64,000 nt of DNA from positions 43,385-107,384 of the forward strand of contig JABTUY010000010.1 of the NCBI GenBank assembly GCA_015075165.1. The letters are read 5' to 3'. The notes below the pieces were generated by a model that saw only the letters and a list, made by a program, of their open reading frames with translations, was not told the origin of the DNA and did not search any database. The stretch comes from Ideonella sp. Lineage in GTDB: Bacteria > Pseudomonadota > Gammaproteobacteria > Burkholderiales > Burkholderiaceae_C. Positions 43,227-52,116 of the stretch are shown here, in pieces; within the stretch, counting starts at the first letter, position 1; each line of letters opens with the position of its first letter. The translations under genes and the position numbers were made by a program.

Positions 43227-44228
43227 TCAGGGGCCGGGTGCCGTGCGCACGAACGATTCGTCGAGCTCGCGGTCGAAGCAGCGCTGGTAGTACTCGGCGA
43301 CGATCGGTCGCTCGGCCTCGTCGCACTTGTTCAGGAACGACAGCCTGAACGCGACGGCCACGTCGCGGAAGATCTCGCAGTTCTCGGCCCAGGTGATCAC
43401 CGTGCGCGGCGACATCAGCGTCGACAGGTCGCCGGCGGCGAAGCCCTTGCGCGTCAGCTGCGCCACCGCGACCATCGCCTCGACGTGCCGGCGGCCCTGT
43501 TCGCTGGCGGCTTTGCTCGGAACGCGCGCCAGCACGATCGCCATTTCCTCGTCGCGCGGCAGGTAGTTCAGCGATGCGACGATGTTCCAGCGGTCGATCT
43601 GCGCATGGTTGAGCCGCTGCGCGCCGTGGTACAGCCCGTTCAGGTTGCCCAGGCCCACCGTGTTGGCGGTGGCGAACAGGCGAAAGTACGGGTGCGGGCT
43701 GATGACGCGGTTCTGGTCGGTCAGCGTGAACTTGCCGTCGCGCTCGAGGATGCGCTGGATCACGAACATCACGTCGGGCCGGCCCGCGTCGTACTCGTCG
43801 AACACCAGCGCCACCGGGCGCTGCAGCGCCCACGGCACGATGCCTTCCTGGAACTCGGTCACCTGCTGGCCGTCGCGCAGCACCACCGCGTCTTTGCCGA
43901 CCAGATCGAGCCGGCTGATGTGGCCGTCGAGGTTGACGCGCACGCAAGGCCAGTTCAGGCGCGCGGCCACCTGCTCGACGTGCGTCGACTTGCCGGTGCC
44001 GTGCAGGCCCTGCACCATCACGCGCCGGTTGCGCGAAAAGCCCGCCAGCAGCGCCAGCGTGACGTCGGGGTTGAAGCGATAGACCTCGTCGACCTCTGGC
44101 ACGTGCTCGTCGCGTTCGCCGAACGCGGGCACCTTCAGGTCGACGTCGATGCCGAACGCTTCGCGCACGTCGATCAGGCGGTCGGGCTTTAGGCTGCTCA
44201 GGTCGGCCACGGTGGTTTGATCCTGCAC
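43227..44228 (-). CDS. CobS-like AAA+ ATPase (MoxR/CobS group)
   Basis: A 333-residue AAA+ protein with Walker [18 protein letters not shown], Walker [18 protein letters not shown], and sensor region [31 protein letters not shown]. The phrases match CobS closely. GTG start at 44228; it ends 13 bp before the CobT-like gene, so the two are one operon. Divergent from xsc with shared putative TauR sites, which suggests a role in sulfonate metabolism, for example maturation of a metalloenzyme such as the SoeABC-type complex. That role is inferred. Confidence 0.85.
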   Translation of the reverse strand: MQDQTTVADLSSLKPDRLIDVREAFGIDVDLKVPAFGERDEHVPEVDEVYRFNPDVTLALLAGFSRNRRVMVQGLHGTGKSTHVEQVAARLNWPCVRVNLDGHISRLDLVGKDAVVLRDGQQVTEFQEGIVPWALQRPVALVFDEYDAGRPDVMFVIQRILERDGKFTLTDQNRVISPHPYFRLFATANTVGLGNLNGLYHGAQRLNHAQIDRWNIVASLNYLPRDEEMAIVLARVPSKAASEQGRRHVEAMVAVAQLTRKGFAAGDLSTLMSPRTVITWAENCEIFRDVAVAFRLSFLNKCDEAERPIVAEYYQRCFDRELDESFVRTAPGP

Positions 44229-44266
44229 TCGGGTGCGTCGAGGTTAGCCGTTCGGCGGCCGCGGCC

Positions 44267-44299
44267 GTAGGGCCAGTGACGGCCGATCATGCGGGCCAG
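44267..44299 (-). promoter_or_regulatory. putative TauR operator for the cobS/cobT-like operon
   Basis: Minus strand: CTGGCCCGCA (44299-44290) and CTGGCCCTAC (44276-44267), 23 bp apart. The proximal half-site is 39 bp from the annotated GTG, implying a very short leader or a later start. Confidence 0.55.
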
Positions 44300-44312
44300 A
44301 GCGGCCGGATGC

Positions 44313-44345
44313 CTGGCGCCTACGATTGCCGCCATCTGGCTCTAT
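44313..44345 (+). promoter_or_regulatory. putative TauR operator for xsc
   Basis: CTGGCGCCTA (44313) and CTGGCTCTAT (44336), direct repeats with a 23-bp period, 100 bp before the xsc start and back-to-back with the cobS-facing pair. Confidence 0.6.
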
Positions 44346-44444
44346 GCCGGGGTGCTCGCCGATCCTAAGGTTGGCTTTGGGCGCCGGACGCCAGCCGCCA
44401 ACCATCCCATCGTTGCCCAGCCGACAAGCCAACCAGGAGCAGAC

Positions 44445-46262
44445 ATGACCGCCAAGGAAACCCAGACCCGCAGCGTGCCCTCGGGCCCGACCCGCATGAC
44501 GCCCTCCGAGGCTTTCGTCGAGACGCTGGTCGCCCAGGGCGTTGACACGATGTTCGGCATCATGGGTTCGGCGTTCATGGACGCGATGGACATCTTCGCG
44601 CCCGCGGGCATCCGGCTGATCCCGGTGGTGCACGAACAGGGCGCCGGGCACATGGCCGACGGCTACTCGCGCGTGTCGGGCCGCCACGGCGTCGTCATCG
44701 GCCAGAACGGCCCGGGCATCAGCAACTGCGTGACCGCGATCGCCGCTGCGTACTGGGCGCATTCGCCGGTGGTCATCATCACCCCCGAGACCGGCACGAT
44801 GGGCATGGGCCTGGGCGGCTTCCAGGAGTGCAACCAGCTGCCGATGTTCCAGGAGTTCACCAAGTACCAGGGCCACGTCACCCACCCGGCGCGCATGGCC
44901 GAGTACACCGCGCGCTGCTTCGATCGCGCGCTCAGCGAGATGGGCCCCACGCAGCTGAACATCCCGCGCGACTACTTCTACGGCGACATCACCTGCGAGA
45001 TCCCCAAACCCCAGCGCCTCGAGCGCGGCGCCGGAGGCGAGAACAGCCTGAACGATGCCGCCGAGATGCTGGCGCAGGCCAGGTTCCCGGTCATCCTCGC
45101 CGGCGGCGGCGTGGTCGCCGCCGACGCGATCGCCGAGTGCAAGGCGCTGGCCGAACGGCTCGGCGCGCCGGTGGTCAACAGCTACCTGCACAACGACTCG
45201 TTCCCGGCCAGCCATCCGCTGTGGTGCGGTCCGCTCGGCTACCAGGGCAGCAAGGCGGCGATGAAGCTGATCAGCCAGGCCGACGTCGTGCTCGCGCTCG
45301 GCTCGCGGCTCGGGCCGTTCGGCACGCTGCCGCAGCACGGCATGGACTACTGGCCGAAGAACGCCAAGATCATCCAGATCGACGCCGACAACAAGATGCT
45401 CGGCCTGGTCAAGAAGATCTCGGTGGGCATCTGCGGCGACGCCAAGGCCGCCGCCGTCGCGCTGACGCAGCGGCTGGCCAGCCGCAAGCTCGCCTGCGAC
45501 GCGACCAAGGCCGAGCGCGCCGACAAGATCGCCAGCGAGAAGGCGGCGTGGGAGAAGGAACTCGACGCGTGGACGCACGAGAAGGATCCGTACAGCCTCG
45601 ACATGATCGAGGAGAACGCGAAGGAGAAGCCATTTTCCGGCGGCCAGTACCTGCACCCGCGCCAGGTGCTGCGCGAGCTGGAGAAGGCGATGCCGCCCGA
45701 CGTGATGGTGTCGACCGACATCGGCAACATCAACTCGGTGGCCAACAGCTACCTGCGCTTCGAGAAGCCGCGCAGCTTCCTCGCGCCGATGAGCTTCGGC
45801 AACTGCGGCTACGCGTTCCCGACCATGATCGGCGCCAAGGTGGCGGCGCCGCACCGCCCCGGGGTGGCCTACGTCGGCGACGGCGCGTGGGGCATGAGCC
45901 TGATGGAGACGATGACCTGCGTGCGCCACAACATCCCGGTGACCGCGGTGGTCTACCACAACCGTCAATGGGGCGCCGAGAAGAAGAACCAGGTCGATTT
46001 CTACGGCCGCCGCTTCGTCGCCGGCGAGCTCGACAACCAGAGCTTCGCGGGCATCGCGCGCGCGATGGGTGCCGAAGGCATCGTGGTCGACAAGCTCGAT
46101 CAGGTCGGCCCGGCGCTGAAGAAGGCCATCGATATGCAGATGAACCAGGGCAAGACCTGCATCGTCGAGATCATGTGCACGCGCGAGCTGGGCGATCCGT
46201 TCCGCCGCGACGCGCTGAGCAAGCCGGTGCGCTACCTCGACAAGTACAAGGACTACGTCTGA
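44445..46262 (+). CDS. xsc: sulfoacetaldehyde acetyltransferase
   Basis: ThDP-dependent enzyme converting sulfoacetaldehyde + phosphate to acetyl phosphate + sulfite, the desulfonating step for taurine and isethionate. The 605 residues show MTPSEAFVETLVAQGVDTMFGIMGSAFMDAMDIFAPAGIRLIPVVHEQGAGHMADGYSR (catalytic Glu in HEQ), GQNGPGISNCVTAIAAAYWAHSPVVIITPE, and the ThDP-binding GDGAWGMSLMETM. AGGAG 5 bp before the ATG fixes the start. Followed by pta and sulfite dehydrogenase genes. Confidence 0.96.
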   Translation: MTAKETQTRSVPSGPTRMTPSEAFVETLVAQGVDTMFGIMGSAFMDAMDIFAPAGIRLIPVVHEQGAGHMADGYSRVSGRHGVVIGQNGPGISNCVTAIAAAYWAHSPVVIITPETGTMGMGLGGFQECNQLPMFQEFTKYQGHVTHPARMAEYTARCFDRALSEMGPTQLNIPRDYFYGDITCEIPKPQRLERGAGGENSLNDAAEMLAQARFPVILAGGGVVAADAIAECKALAERLGAPVVNSYLHNDSFPASHPLWCGPLGYQGSKAAMKLISQADVVLALGSRLGPFGTLPQHGMDYWPKNAKIIQIDADNKMLGLVKKISVGICGDAKAAAVALTQRLASRKLACDATKAERADKIASEKAAWEKELDAWTHEKDPYSLDMIEENAKEKPFSGGQYLHPRQVLRELEKAMPPDVMVSTDIGNINSVANSYLRFEKPRSFLAPMSFGNCGYAFPTMIGAKVAAPHRPGVAYVGDGAWGMSLMETMTCVRHNIPVTAVVYHNRQWGAEKKNQVDFYGRRFVAGELDNQSFAGIARAMGAEGIVVDKLDQVGPALKKAIDMQMNQGKTCIVEIMCTRELGDPFRRDALSKPVRYLDKYKDYV

Positions 46263-46280
46263 GCAGCCGCGCCGCGGGGA

Positions 46281-47237
46281 ATGACGATGCCTTTCGGATC
46301 ATCGCCCGCGGCGCCGCATCCGCGGCTGGCCGCGCTCGTCGCGTCGGCGCGCGAGCGTGCGGCGTCGGCGGCAGCACCGCCGGCGCTCGGGCTGGTTCAC
46401 CCTTGCGATGCGCTCGCGCTCGAGGCCGCCTCGCGCATCGCCGCGGCCGGCGTCGCGCGGCCGCTCCTCGTCGGCGCACGCGAGTCGATCCTCGCCGCGG
46501 CTGACGCGGCCGGCGTCGATGCGCGCACGTTCGAGATCGTCGCCACCGGCACCGCCGCGCCCGAGGCGGCCGAGCGCGCGGTGGCGCTGGCGCGCGACGG
46601 CGCAGTCGCCGCGCTGATGAAAGGCTCGCTGCACACCGACGAACTGATGTCGGCGGTGGTTGCGCGCGATATCGGACTGCGCGGCGAGCGCCGCATCAGC
46701 CACGCCTTCGTCTTCGATCTGCCGCGCTACCACAAGCTGCTCGCGCTCGCGGATTGCGTGGTCAACATCGCGCCCAACCTCGCGACCAAGCGCGACATCG
46801 TCGGCAACGCGGTCGCGCTGCTGCAAGGCGCGCTCGGCATCGCGGCGCCCAAGGTCGGCATCGTCGCCGCGGTGGAGACGGTCAACCCGCAGATCCCGGC
46901 CACCGTCGACGCCCAGGCGCTGGTCGAAGTCGCGCGCGGCGGCGCCTGGCCCGGCGCGCTCGTCGAGGGCCCGTTCGGCTTCGACAACGCGTTCTCGGCC
47001 GACGCCGCGCGCACCAAGAAGATCGAGTCGCAGGTGGCCGGCGACTGCGACCTGATGCTGATGCCCGACCTGAACGCCGGCAACATGCTGTACAAGAGCT
47101 TCGTCTACGTCGGCGGTGGCGACTGCGCGGGCCTCGTGCTCGGCGCGCGCGTGCCGGTGGTGCTGACCAGCCGCGCCGACTCCATCGCCAGCCGCATCGC
47201 GTCGTGCGCGCTTGCCATACTCGCCGCCCGCCGATGA
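46281..47237 (+). CDS. pta: phosphate acetyltransferase (sulfonate-pathway type)
   Basis: Converts acetyl phosphate from Xsc to acetyl-CoA. The 318-residue single-domain PTA/PTB form contains AALMKGSLHTDELMSAV, RRISHAFVFDLPRYHKLLALADCVVNIAPN, KIESQVAGDCDLMLMPDLNAGNMLYKSFVYVGGGDCAGLVLGARVPVVLTSRADS. Eighteen bp after xsc, so co-transcribed; ATG 46287 is another possible start. Long Pta forms with DRTGG domains are absent. Confidence 0.93.
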   Translation: MTMPFGSSPAAPHPRLAALVASARERAASAAAPPALGLVHPCDALALEAASRIAAAGVARPLLVGARESILAAADAAGVDARTFEIVATGTAAPEAAERAVALARDGAVAALMKGSLHTDELMSAVVARDIGLRGERRISHAFVFDLPRYHKLLALADCVVNIAPNLATKRDIVGNAVALLQGALGIAAPKVGIVAAVETVNPQIPATVDAQALVEVARGGAWPGALVEGPFGFDNAFSADAARTKKIESQVAGDCDLMLMPDLNAGNMLYKSFVYVGGGDCAGLVLGARVPVVLTSRADSIASRIASCALAILAARR

Positions 47238-47261
47238 GACACCCTGTGCCAACCCCTCGCA

Positions 47262-47296
47262 GCGGGCCGAGCGCCGGGCCGCTCCCAAGCCGGCCC
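47262..47296 (+). repeat. 35-bp repeat, copy B (pta-soeA spacer)
   Basis: Perfect inverted copy of 43164-43198. It lies in the 109-bp spacer upstream of the hairpin that covers the soeA ribosome site. Confidence 0.7.
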
Positions 47297-47301
47297 GCAA
47301 T

Positions 47302-47341
47302 CCCCTCGGGGGATCGGCTGCGGTACTCCGCAGACGAGGGG
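47302..47341 (+). other. hairpin that buries the soeA ribosome-binding site
   Basis: Outer arms CCCCTCG (47302-47308) and CGAGGGG (47335-47341) with an inner stem CTGCGG-TACT-CCGCAG (47318-47333). The 3' outer arm contains GAGGGG, the ribosome site 5 bp before ATG 47347, so the folded mRNA would block initiation. Suggests translational control or coupling to upstream translation. Confidence 0.5.
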
Positions 47342-47346
47342 CTCCA

Positions 47347-50259
47347 ATGAGCCAGCCGATCCACGACGCCACCGCGACCGCGGCGCCCGGCGCGCGCGAG
47401 GTGAAGAACACCACCTGCTACATGTGCGCGTGCCGCTGCGGCATCCGGGTTCACCTCGAGGACGGCAAGCTGCGCTACATCGATGGCAACCCCGAGCACC
47501 CGCTGAACCAGGGCGTGATCTGCGCCAAGGGCTCGTCGGGGATCATGAAGCAGTACTCGCCGGCGCGGCTGACGCGGCCGCTCAAGCGCAAGCCCGACAG
47601 CGAGCGCGGCGCCGCCGAGTTCGAGCCGATCTCGTGGGACGAGGCGTTCTCGCTGCTCGAAGAGCGGCTGCGTGCGATCCGCGCCACCGACCCGAAGCAG
47701 TTCGCTCTCTACACCGGGCGCGACCAGATGCAGGCGCTGACGGGCCTGTTCGCGCGCCAGTTCGGCACGCCGAACTACGCCGCGCACGGCGGCTTCTGCT
47801 CGGTCAACATGGCCGCGGGAATGATCTACACGATCGGCGGCTCGTTCTGGGAGTTCGGCGGCCCCGACCTCGACCGCGCACGGCTGTTCGTGATGATCGG
47901 CACTGCCGAGGATCACCACAGCAACCCGCTGAAAATCGCGATCAGCAAGTTCAAGCGCGGCGGCGGCCGCTTCGTGTCGATCAACCCGATCCGCACCGGC
48001 TACTCGGCCGTCGCCGACGAGTGGGTGCCGATCCGCCCTGGCACCGACGGCGCACTGCTGCTGGCATTCATCCACGAGCTGATCCGCACCGGCCTGTACG
48101 ACCGCGACTTCCTGGTGCGCTACACGAACGCCGGGCAACTGATCGACGCCGACGAGAGCAGCAACAGCTTCGGCCTGCACGTCAAGGACGAGTCGAGTCC
48201 GCAGGTCAATCCGATATACCCGCAGAACAAGCTGTGGTGGGACCGCTCGAGCGGCAAGCCGGTGCCCACGCACTGCGACGGCGCCGACCCGAGCCTGCTC
48301 GGCGAATTCGTGCTACCCGACGGCCGCAAGGTCAGACCGGTGTTCGATCTGCTCGCCGAGCGCGTGCGCCAGTACACGCCCGAGTGGGCCGAAGGCATCA
48401 CCGGCATTCCGGCCGCGACGATCCGCCGCCTCGCGCACGAGATGGGCATGACCGCGCGTGACCAGAAGATCGAGCTGCCGATTCCGTGGACCGATTGCTG
48501 GGGCCGCGAGCACGACACCGTCACCGGCAACCCGGTGGCGTTCCACGCGATGCGCGGGCTGGCCGCGCATTCGAACGGCTTCCAGACCATCCGCGCGCTG
48601 GCTTGTCTGATGTCGATCCTCGGCACGATCGACCGGCCCGGCGGCTTTCGCCACAAGGCGCCGTTCCCGCGTGCGATCCCGCCGAGCGCCAAGCCGCCGA
48701 AGCGGCCGAGCGACGTCAAGCCCGACACGCCGCTGCCGACGATGCCGCTCGGCTGGCCGGCGAGCCCTGATGATCTATTCATCGACGACGAGGGCGCCCC
48801 GGTGCGAATCGACAAGGGCTTCTCATGGGAGCACCCGCTGTCCGTGCACGGGCTGATGCACAACGCGATCACCAACGCCTGGCGCGGCGATCCGTACCGC
48901 ATCGACACGCTGATGATTTTCATGGCCAACATGGCGTGGAACTCGACGATGAACACGTCCGAGGTGCGCCGCATGCTCAACGACAAGGGCGAGAACGGTG
49001 AATACAAGATCCCGTTCCTCGTCGTCTGCGACGCATTCCAGTCGGAGATGACCGCGTTCGCCGACCTGGTGCTGCCCGACACCACCTACCTCGAGCGGCA
49101 CGACGTGATGTCGATACTCGACCGCCCGATCTCGGAGTTCGACGGCCCGGTCGATTCGGTGCGCGTGCCGGTGCTGCCGGTCACCGGCGAATGCAAGCCG
49201 TTCCAGGAGGTGCTGATCGAACTGGCGAGCCGGCTCAAGTTTCCCGCGTTCACCAAGGCCGACGGCACGCGCAGGTTCCGCGACTACCCGGACTTCATCG
49301 TCAACTACGAGACCGAGCCCGGCGCGGGCATCGGCTTTCTCGCTGGCTGGCGCGGCGCCGACGGCACCAAGTTCATGAAGGGCGAGCCGAATCCGCGGCA
49401 GTGGGAGATGTACGCGAAGAACAACTGCGTCTACCACTACGAGCTGCCGAAGTCCTACCAGTACATGCGCAACTGGAACAAGGGCTACATGGAGTGGGCC
49501 CAGCGCGCGCGGCTGCGGCGCTTCGGCGAGCCGGTGCTGATCCAGCTGTGGAGCGAGGAACTGCAGAGCTTTCGCCTCGCCGCGCAGGGCAGGCGGCCGG
49601 GCCGCCAGCCACCGGTGCACTTGCGCGATCGCATCGCACGCCATTTCGACCCACTGCCGTTCTTCAGCCTGCCGCTCGAGACCGAGGCCAGCGACCTGCA
49701 CAAGTACCCGCTCGCCGCGGTGACGCAGCGGCCGATGGCGATGTACCACTCGTGGGACTCGCAGAACGCCTGGCTGCGCCAGATCCACGCGCACAACTAC
49801 CTGTTCGTCAACTCCAAGACCGCGCGCGCGGCCGGCATCACCGACGGTGCCTGGATGTGGGTCGAGTCGCAATGGGGCAAGGTGCGCTGCATGTGCCGCT
49901 ACTCCGAGGCGGTCGAGCCCGCGACGGTGTGGACTTGGAATGCAATCGGCAAGGCGCAGGGCGCCTGGCAGCTGTCGAACGACGCCAACGAAGCGCGGTG
50001 CGGCTTCCTGCTGAATCACCTGATTTCGGAAGAACTGCCGCACCCCGGCGGGGGCACCCTCTCCAACTCCGATCCGGTCACCGGCCAGGCCGGCTGGTAC
50101 GACGTGCGGGTGCGCATCTATCCGGCCGCTGCCGACGAGCCGCACGAGAGCTGGCCGCAGTTCGAGCCGATGCGCGCGCTGCCCGGCGTGATGGCGGGCG
50201 CGCGGCGCGTGTGGCAGGTGTTCGTCCGCGGTCGCGTCGAGACGCAGGAGTCGGCATGA
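47347..50259 (+). CDS. soeA: molybdopterin oxidoreductase, probable sulfite dehydrogenase catalytic subunit (SoeA)
   Basis: A 970-residue DMSO-reductase-family Mo-bisPGD enzyme. The N-terminal [4Fe-4S] site is C24-x2-C27-x3-C31-x27-C59 (TTCYMCACRCG to GVICAKGSSG). YAAHGGFCSVNMAAGMIYTIGG carries a probable Mo-ligand Cys. C-terminal molydopterin-dinucleotide-binding part: LFVNSKTARAAGITDGAWMWVESQWGK. No Tat leader is visible, so it is cytoplasmic, as expected for SoeA. Following xsc-pta and followed by SoeB and SoeC-type genes, it most likely oxidises sulfite from Xsc to sulfate, passing electrons to quinone. Confidence 0.85.
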   Translation: MSQPIHDATATAAPGAREVKNTTCYMCACRCGIRVHLEDGKLRYIDGNPEHPLNQGVICAKGSSGIMKQYSPARLTRPLKRKPDSERGAAEFEPISWDEAFSLLEERLRAIRATDPKQFALYTGRDQMQALTGLFARQFGTPNYAAHGGFCSVNMAAGMIYTIGGSFWEFGGPDLDRARLFVMIGTAEDHHSNPLKIAISKFKRGGGRFVSINPIRTGYSAVADEWVPIRPGTDGALLLAFIHELIRTGLYDRDFLVRYTNAGQLIDADESSNSFGLHVKDESSPQVNPIYPQNKLWWDRSSGKPVPTHCDGADPSLLGEFVLPDGRKVRPVFDLLAERVRQYTPEWAEGITGIPAATIRRLAHEMGMTARDQKIELPIPWTDCWGREHDTVTGNPVAFHAMRGLAAHSNGFQTIRALACLMSILGTIDRPGGFRHKAPFPRAIPPSAKPPKRPSDVKPDTPLPTMPLGWPASPDDLFIDDEGAPVRIDKGFSWEHPLSVHGLMHNAITNAWRGDPYRIDTLMIFMANMAWNSTMNTSEVRRMLNDKGENGEYKIPFLVVCDAFQSEMTAFADLVLPDTTYLERHDVMSILDRPISEFDGPVDSVRVPVLPVTGECKPFQEVLIELASRLKFPAFTKADGTRRFRDYPDFIVNYETEPGAGIGFLAGWRGADGTKFMKGEPNPRQWEMYAKNNCVYHYELPKSYQYMRNWNKGYMEWAQRARLRRFGEPVLIQLWSEELQSFRLAAQGRRPGRQPPVHLRDRIARHFDPLPFFSLPLETEASDLHKYPLAAVTQRPMAMYHSWDSQNAWLRQIHAHNYLFVNSKTARAAGITDGAWMWVESQWGKVRCMCRYSEAVEPATVWTWNAIGKAQGAWQLSNDANEARCGFLLNHLISEELPHPGGGTLSNSDPVTGQAGWYDVRVRIYPAAADEPHESWPQFEPMRALPGVMAGARRVWQVFVRGRVETQESA

Positions 50260-50987
50260 CCCAGCTCGCGCTGGTCATCGACCTCAACGTCTGCGTCGGC
50301 TGCCACGCCTGCGTGACGAGCTGCAAGGAGTGGAACACCTCCGGTGCGGCCGGCACGCTGGTTGACTTCAACCCCTACGACAAGGATCCGAGCGGCACCT
50401 TCTTCAACCGCGTGCAGACCTTCGAGGTCGGCGAGTTCCCGCACACGCAGACGGTGCACTTTCCGAAGAGCTGCCTGCATTGCGAAGACCCGCCGTGCGT
50501 GCCGGTGTGCCCCACCGGCGCGTCGTACAAGCGCGCGGAAGACGGCATCGTGCTCGTCGATTACGACAAGTGCATCGGCTGCAAGTACTGCGCGTGGGCC
50601 TGCCCGTACGGCGTGCGCGAGTTCGACGAGCAGCGCAAGGTGATGACCAAGTGCACGCTGTGCGTCGATCGCATCCACGACACACAACTGCCCGAGCGCG
50701 ACCGCAAGCCGGCGTGCGTGCTGGCGTGCCCGACCAACGCGCGGCTGTTCGGCGACGTGCACGACGAGGACTCCGAAGTCTCCCGGGCGATCCGCGAGCG
50801 CGGCGGCTACGCGCTGATGCCCGAGTGGGGCACCCACCCGGCCAACCACTACCTGCCGCGGCGCCGCACCGAGACCAGCGCGCAGCCCGACCAACTGATG
50901 CGTGCCGACAACCCGCTGCTGAAGGACGGCCAGTTGCCCAAGCCGGCGCAGAGCGACCCGGCGCTCGACGACGTGACGTCGTGGTGA
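50256..50987 (+). CDS. soeB: 4Fe-4S ferredoxin-type subunit (SoeB)
   Basis: A 243-residue DmsB/NrfC-like electron-transfer protein. Cys clusters: LNVCVGCHACVTSCKEWN, KSCLHCEDPPCVPVCPTGA, YDKCIGCKYCAWACPYGVREF, KCTLCVDR and CVLACPTNARLFGDVHD, enough for four clusters. Its ATG overlaps the soeA stop (ATGA). It would relay electrons from SoeA to the membrane subunit on the inner face of the membrane. Confidence 0.9.
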   Translation: MTQLALVIDLNVCVGCHACVTSCKEWNTSGAAGTLVDFNPYDKDPSGTFFNRVQTFEVGEFPHTQTVHFPKSCLHCEDPPCVPVCPTGASYKRAEDGIVLVDYDKCIGCKYCAWACPYGVREFDEQRKVMTKCTLCVDRIHDTQLPERDRKPACVLACPTNARLFGDVHDEDSEVSRAIRERGGYALMPEWGTHPANHYLPRRRTETSAQPDQLMRADNPLLKDGQLPKPAQSDPALDDVTSW

Positions 50988-51013
50988 GTTCGTCGTAGGT
51001 CAACGGAGCTGCC

Positions 51014-51958
51014 GTGCATCCTGCGTTGTCGGTCGTGTTCTTCACCACGCTGGCCGGGGCCGGACAGGGGCTGCTGCTGGCGCTGTTCGGCGCGCAATGG
51101 GCCCGGCACGAATGGCTCGGCGCGTCGCCGGACGCGCGCTTCTACGCCATCGCCGCGCTGGTCGCCGCGGCGCTCGCGGCGCTGGGCCTCGCTGCGTCGT
51201 TCTTCCACCTCGGCCGGCCCGAGCGCGCGTGGCGCGCGGCCAGCCAGTGGCGCACCTCGTGGTTGTCACGCGAAGTCATCGTGCTGCCGGGCTTCATCGC
51301 GCTGGCGCTGCTGTACGCCGCCGCGCACGCGTTCGATCCCGACGCCAGCTTCGTGGTCGGCACGCTCGCCGCGGTGGCGGCGATCGCGCTTTACGTCTGC
51401 ACCGGCATGATCTACGCATGCGTCCGCTTCCTGCGCGAATGGGCCTCGCCGCTGACGCTCGTCAACTTCGCGCTCACCGGCTGCGCCAGCGGCTTCACGT
51501 TGGCGAGCGCGCTGGCGGCATTCGGCGCGCCGTCGCTGCTGCGCTGGTTCGCGATCGGCGCCATCGGCGTCACGCTGGCCGCGCTGGTCGGCCGGCTCGC
51601 CGCGTGGCGGCGCAACGCACGGCTGGCCCCGAAGTCGACGCTGCAGACCGCCATCGGCATCAAACACGGCCGCATCGAGCAGAGGTCGCAGGGCTTCATC
51701 GGCGGCTCGTTCAACACGCGCGAGTTTTTCCACGGCCGCAGCGCGACGACGCTGCGCGCGCTGCGCTGGGTCTGCGTCGGCGGGGCGTTCGCGATGCCGC
51801 TCGTGCTGCTGGTTGCCGGACTCGCGGCGCCGGCGGCGTTGACAGCGCTGCTGACGCTGGCGGTGGCCGCACAGTTCGTGGGCCTGCTCGCCGAGCGCTG
51901 GCTGTTCTTCGCCGAAGCGAACCATCCGCAGAACCTGTACTACCGGCGTATGAGCTGA
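51014..51958 (+). CDS. soeC: DmsC-family membrane anchor (SoeC)
   Basis: A 314-residue polytopic protein from GTG 51014 (CGGAG upstream). It has about eight TM helices and the DmsC-type features FHLGRPERAWRAASQWRTSWLSREV and C-terminal WLFFAEANHPQNLYYRRMS. Anchors the sulfite dehydrogenase and passes electrons to quinone. The 158 bp that follow hold no recognisable gene. Confidence 0.87.
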   Translation: MHPALSVVFFTTLAGAGQGLLLALFGAQWARHEWLGASPDARFYAIAALVAAALAALGLAASFFHLGRPERAWRAASQWRTSWLSREVIVLPGFIALALLYAAAHAFDPDASFVVGTLAAVAAIALYVCTGMIYACVRFLREWASPLTLVNFALTGCASGFTLASALAAFGAPSLLRWFAIGAIGVTLAALVGRLAAWRRNARLAPKSTLQTAIGIKHGRIEQRSQGFIGGSFNTREFFHGRSATTLRALRWVCVGGAFAMPLVLLVAGLAAPAALTALLTLAVAAQFVGLLAERWLFFAEANHPQNLYYRRMS

Positions 51959-52116
51959 CGCGTCGGTTGTCCGACGTGTGCTGCGCAATGGCAAACGCAT
52001 GTACGGACCGGCTGTGCCGCAGCACGCGGCGCAGCGGTGGTCGCAGAGTCGAATGCCAGCCCACCCGAACGTGGTGACCCGTAGATGCGGCTTGATCGTT
52101 CGGAGTCGATTCCGCA

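Noticed and set aside
41252..43348. Long forward frame opposite the CobT-like gene
   Set aside because: Shadow frame; the reverse strand carries MIDAS and CobT motifs.
47347..50259. Formate dehydrogenase or nitrate reductase alpha subunit
   Set aside because: Three-subunit order with DmsC-type anchor, lack of Tat leader and the xsc-pta context fit a SoeABC sulfite dehydrogenase better, though the family alone does not exclude other substrates.
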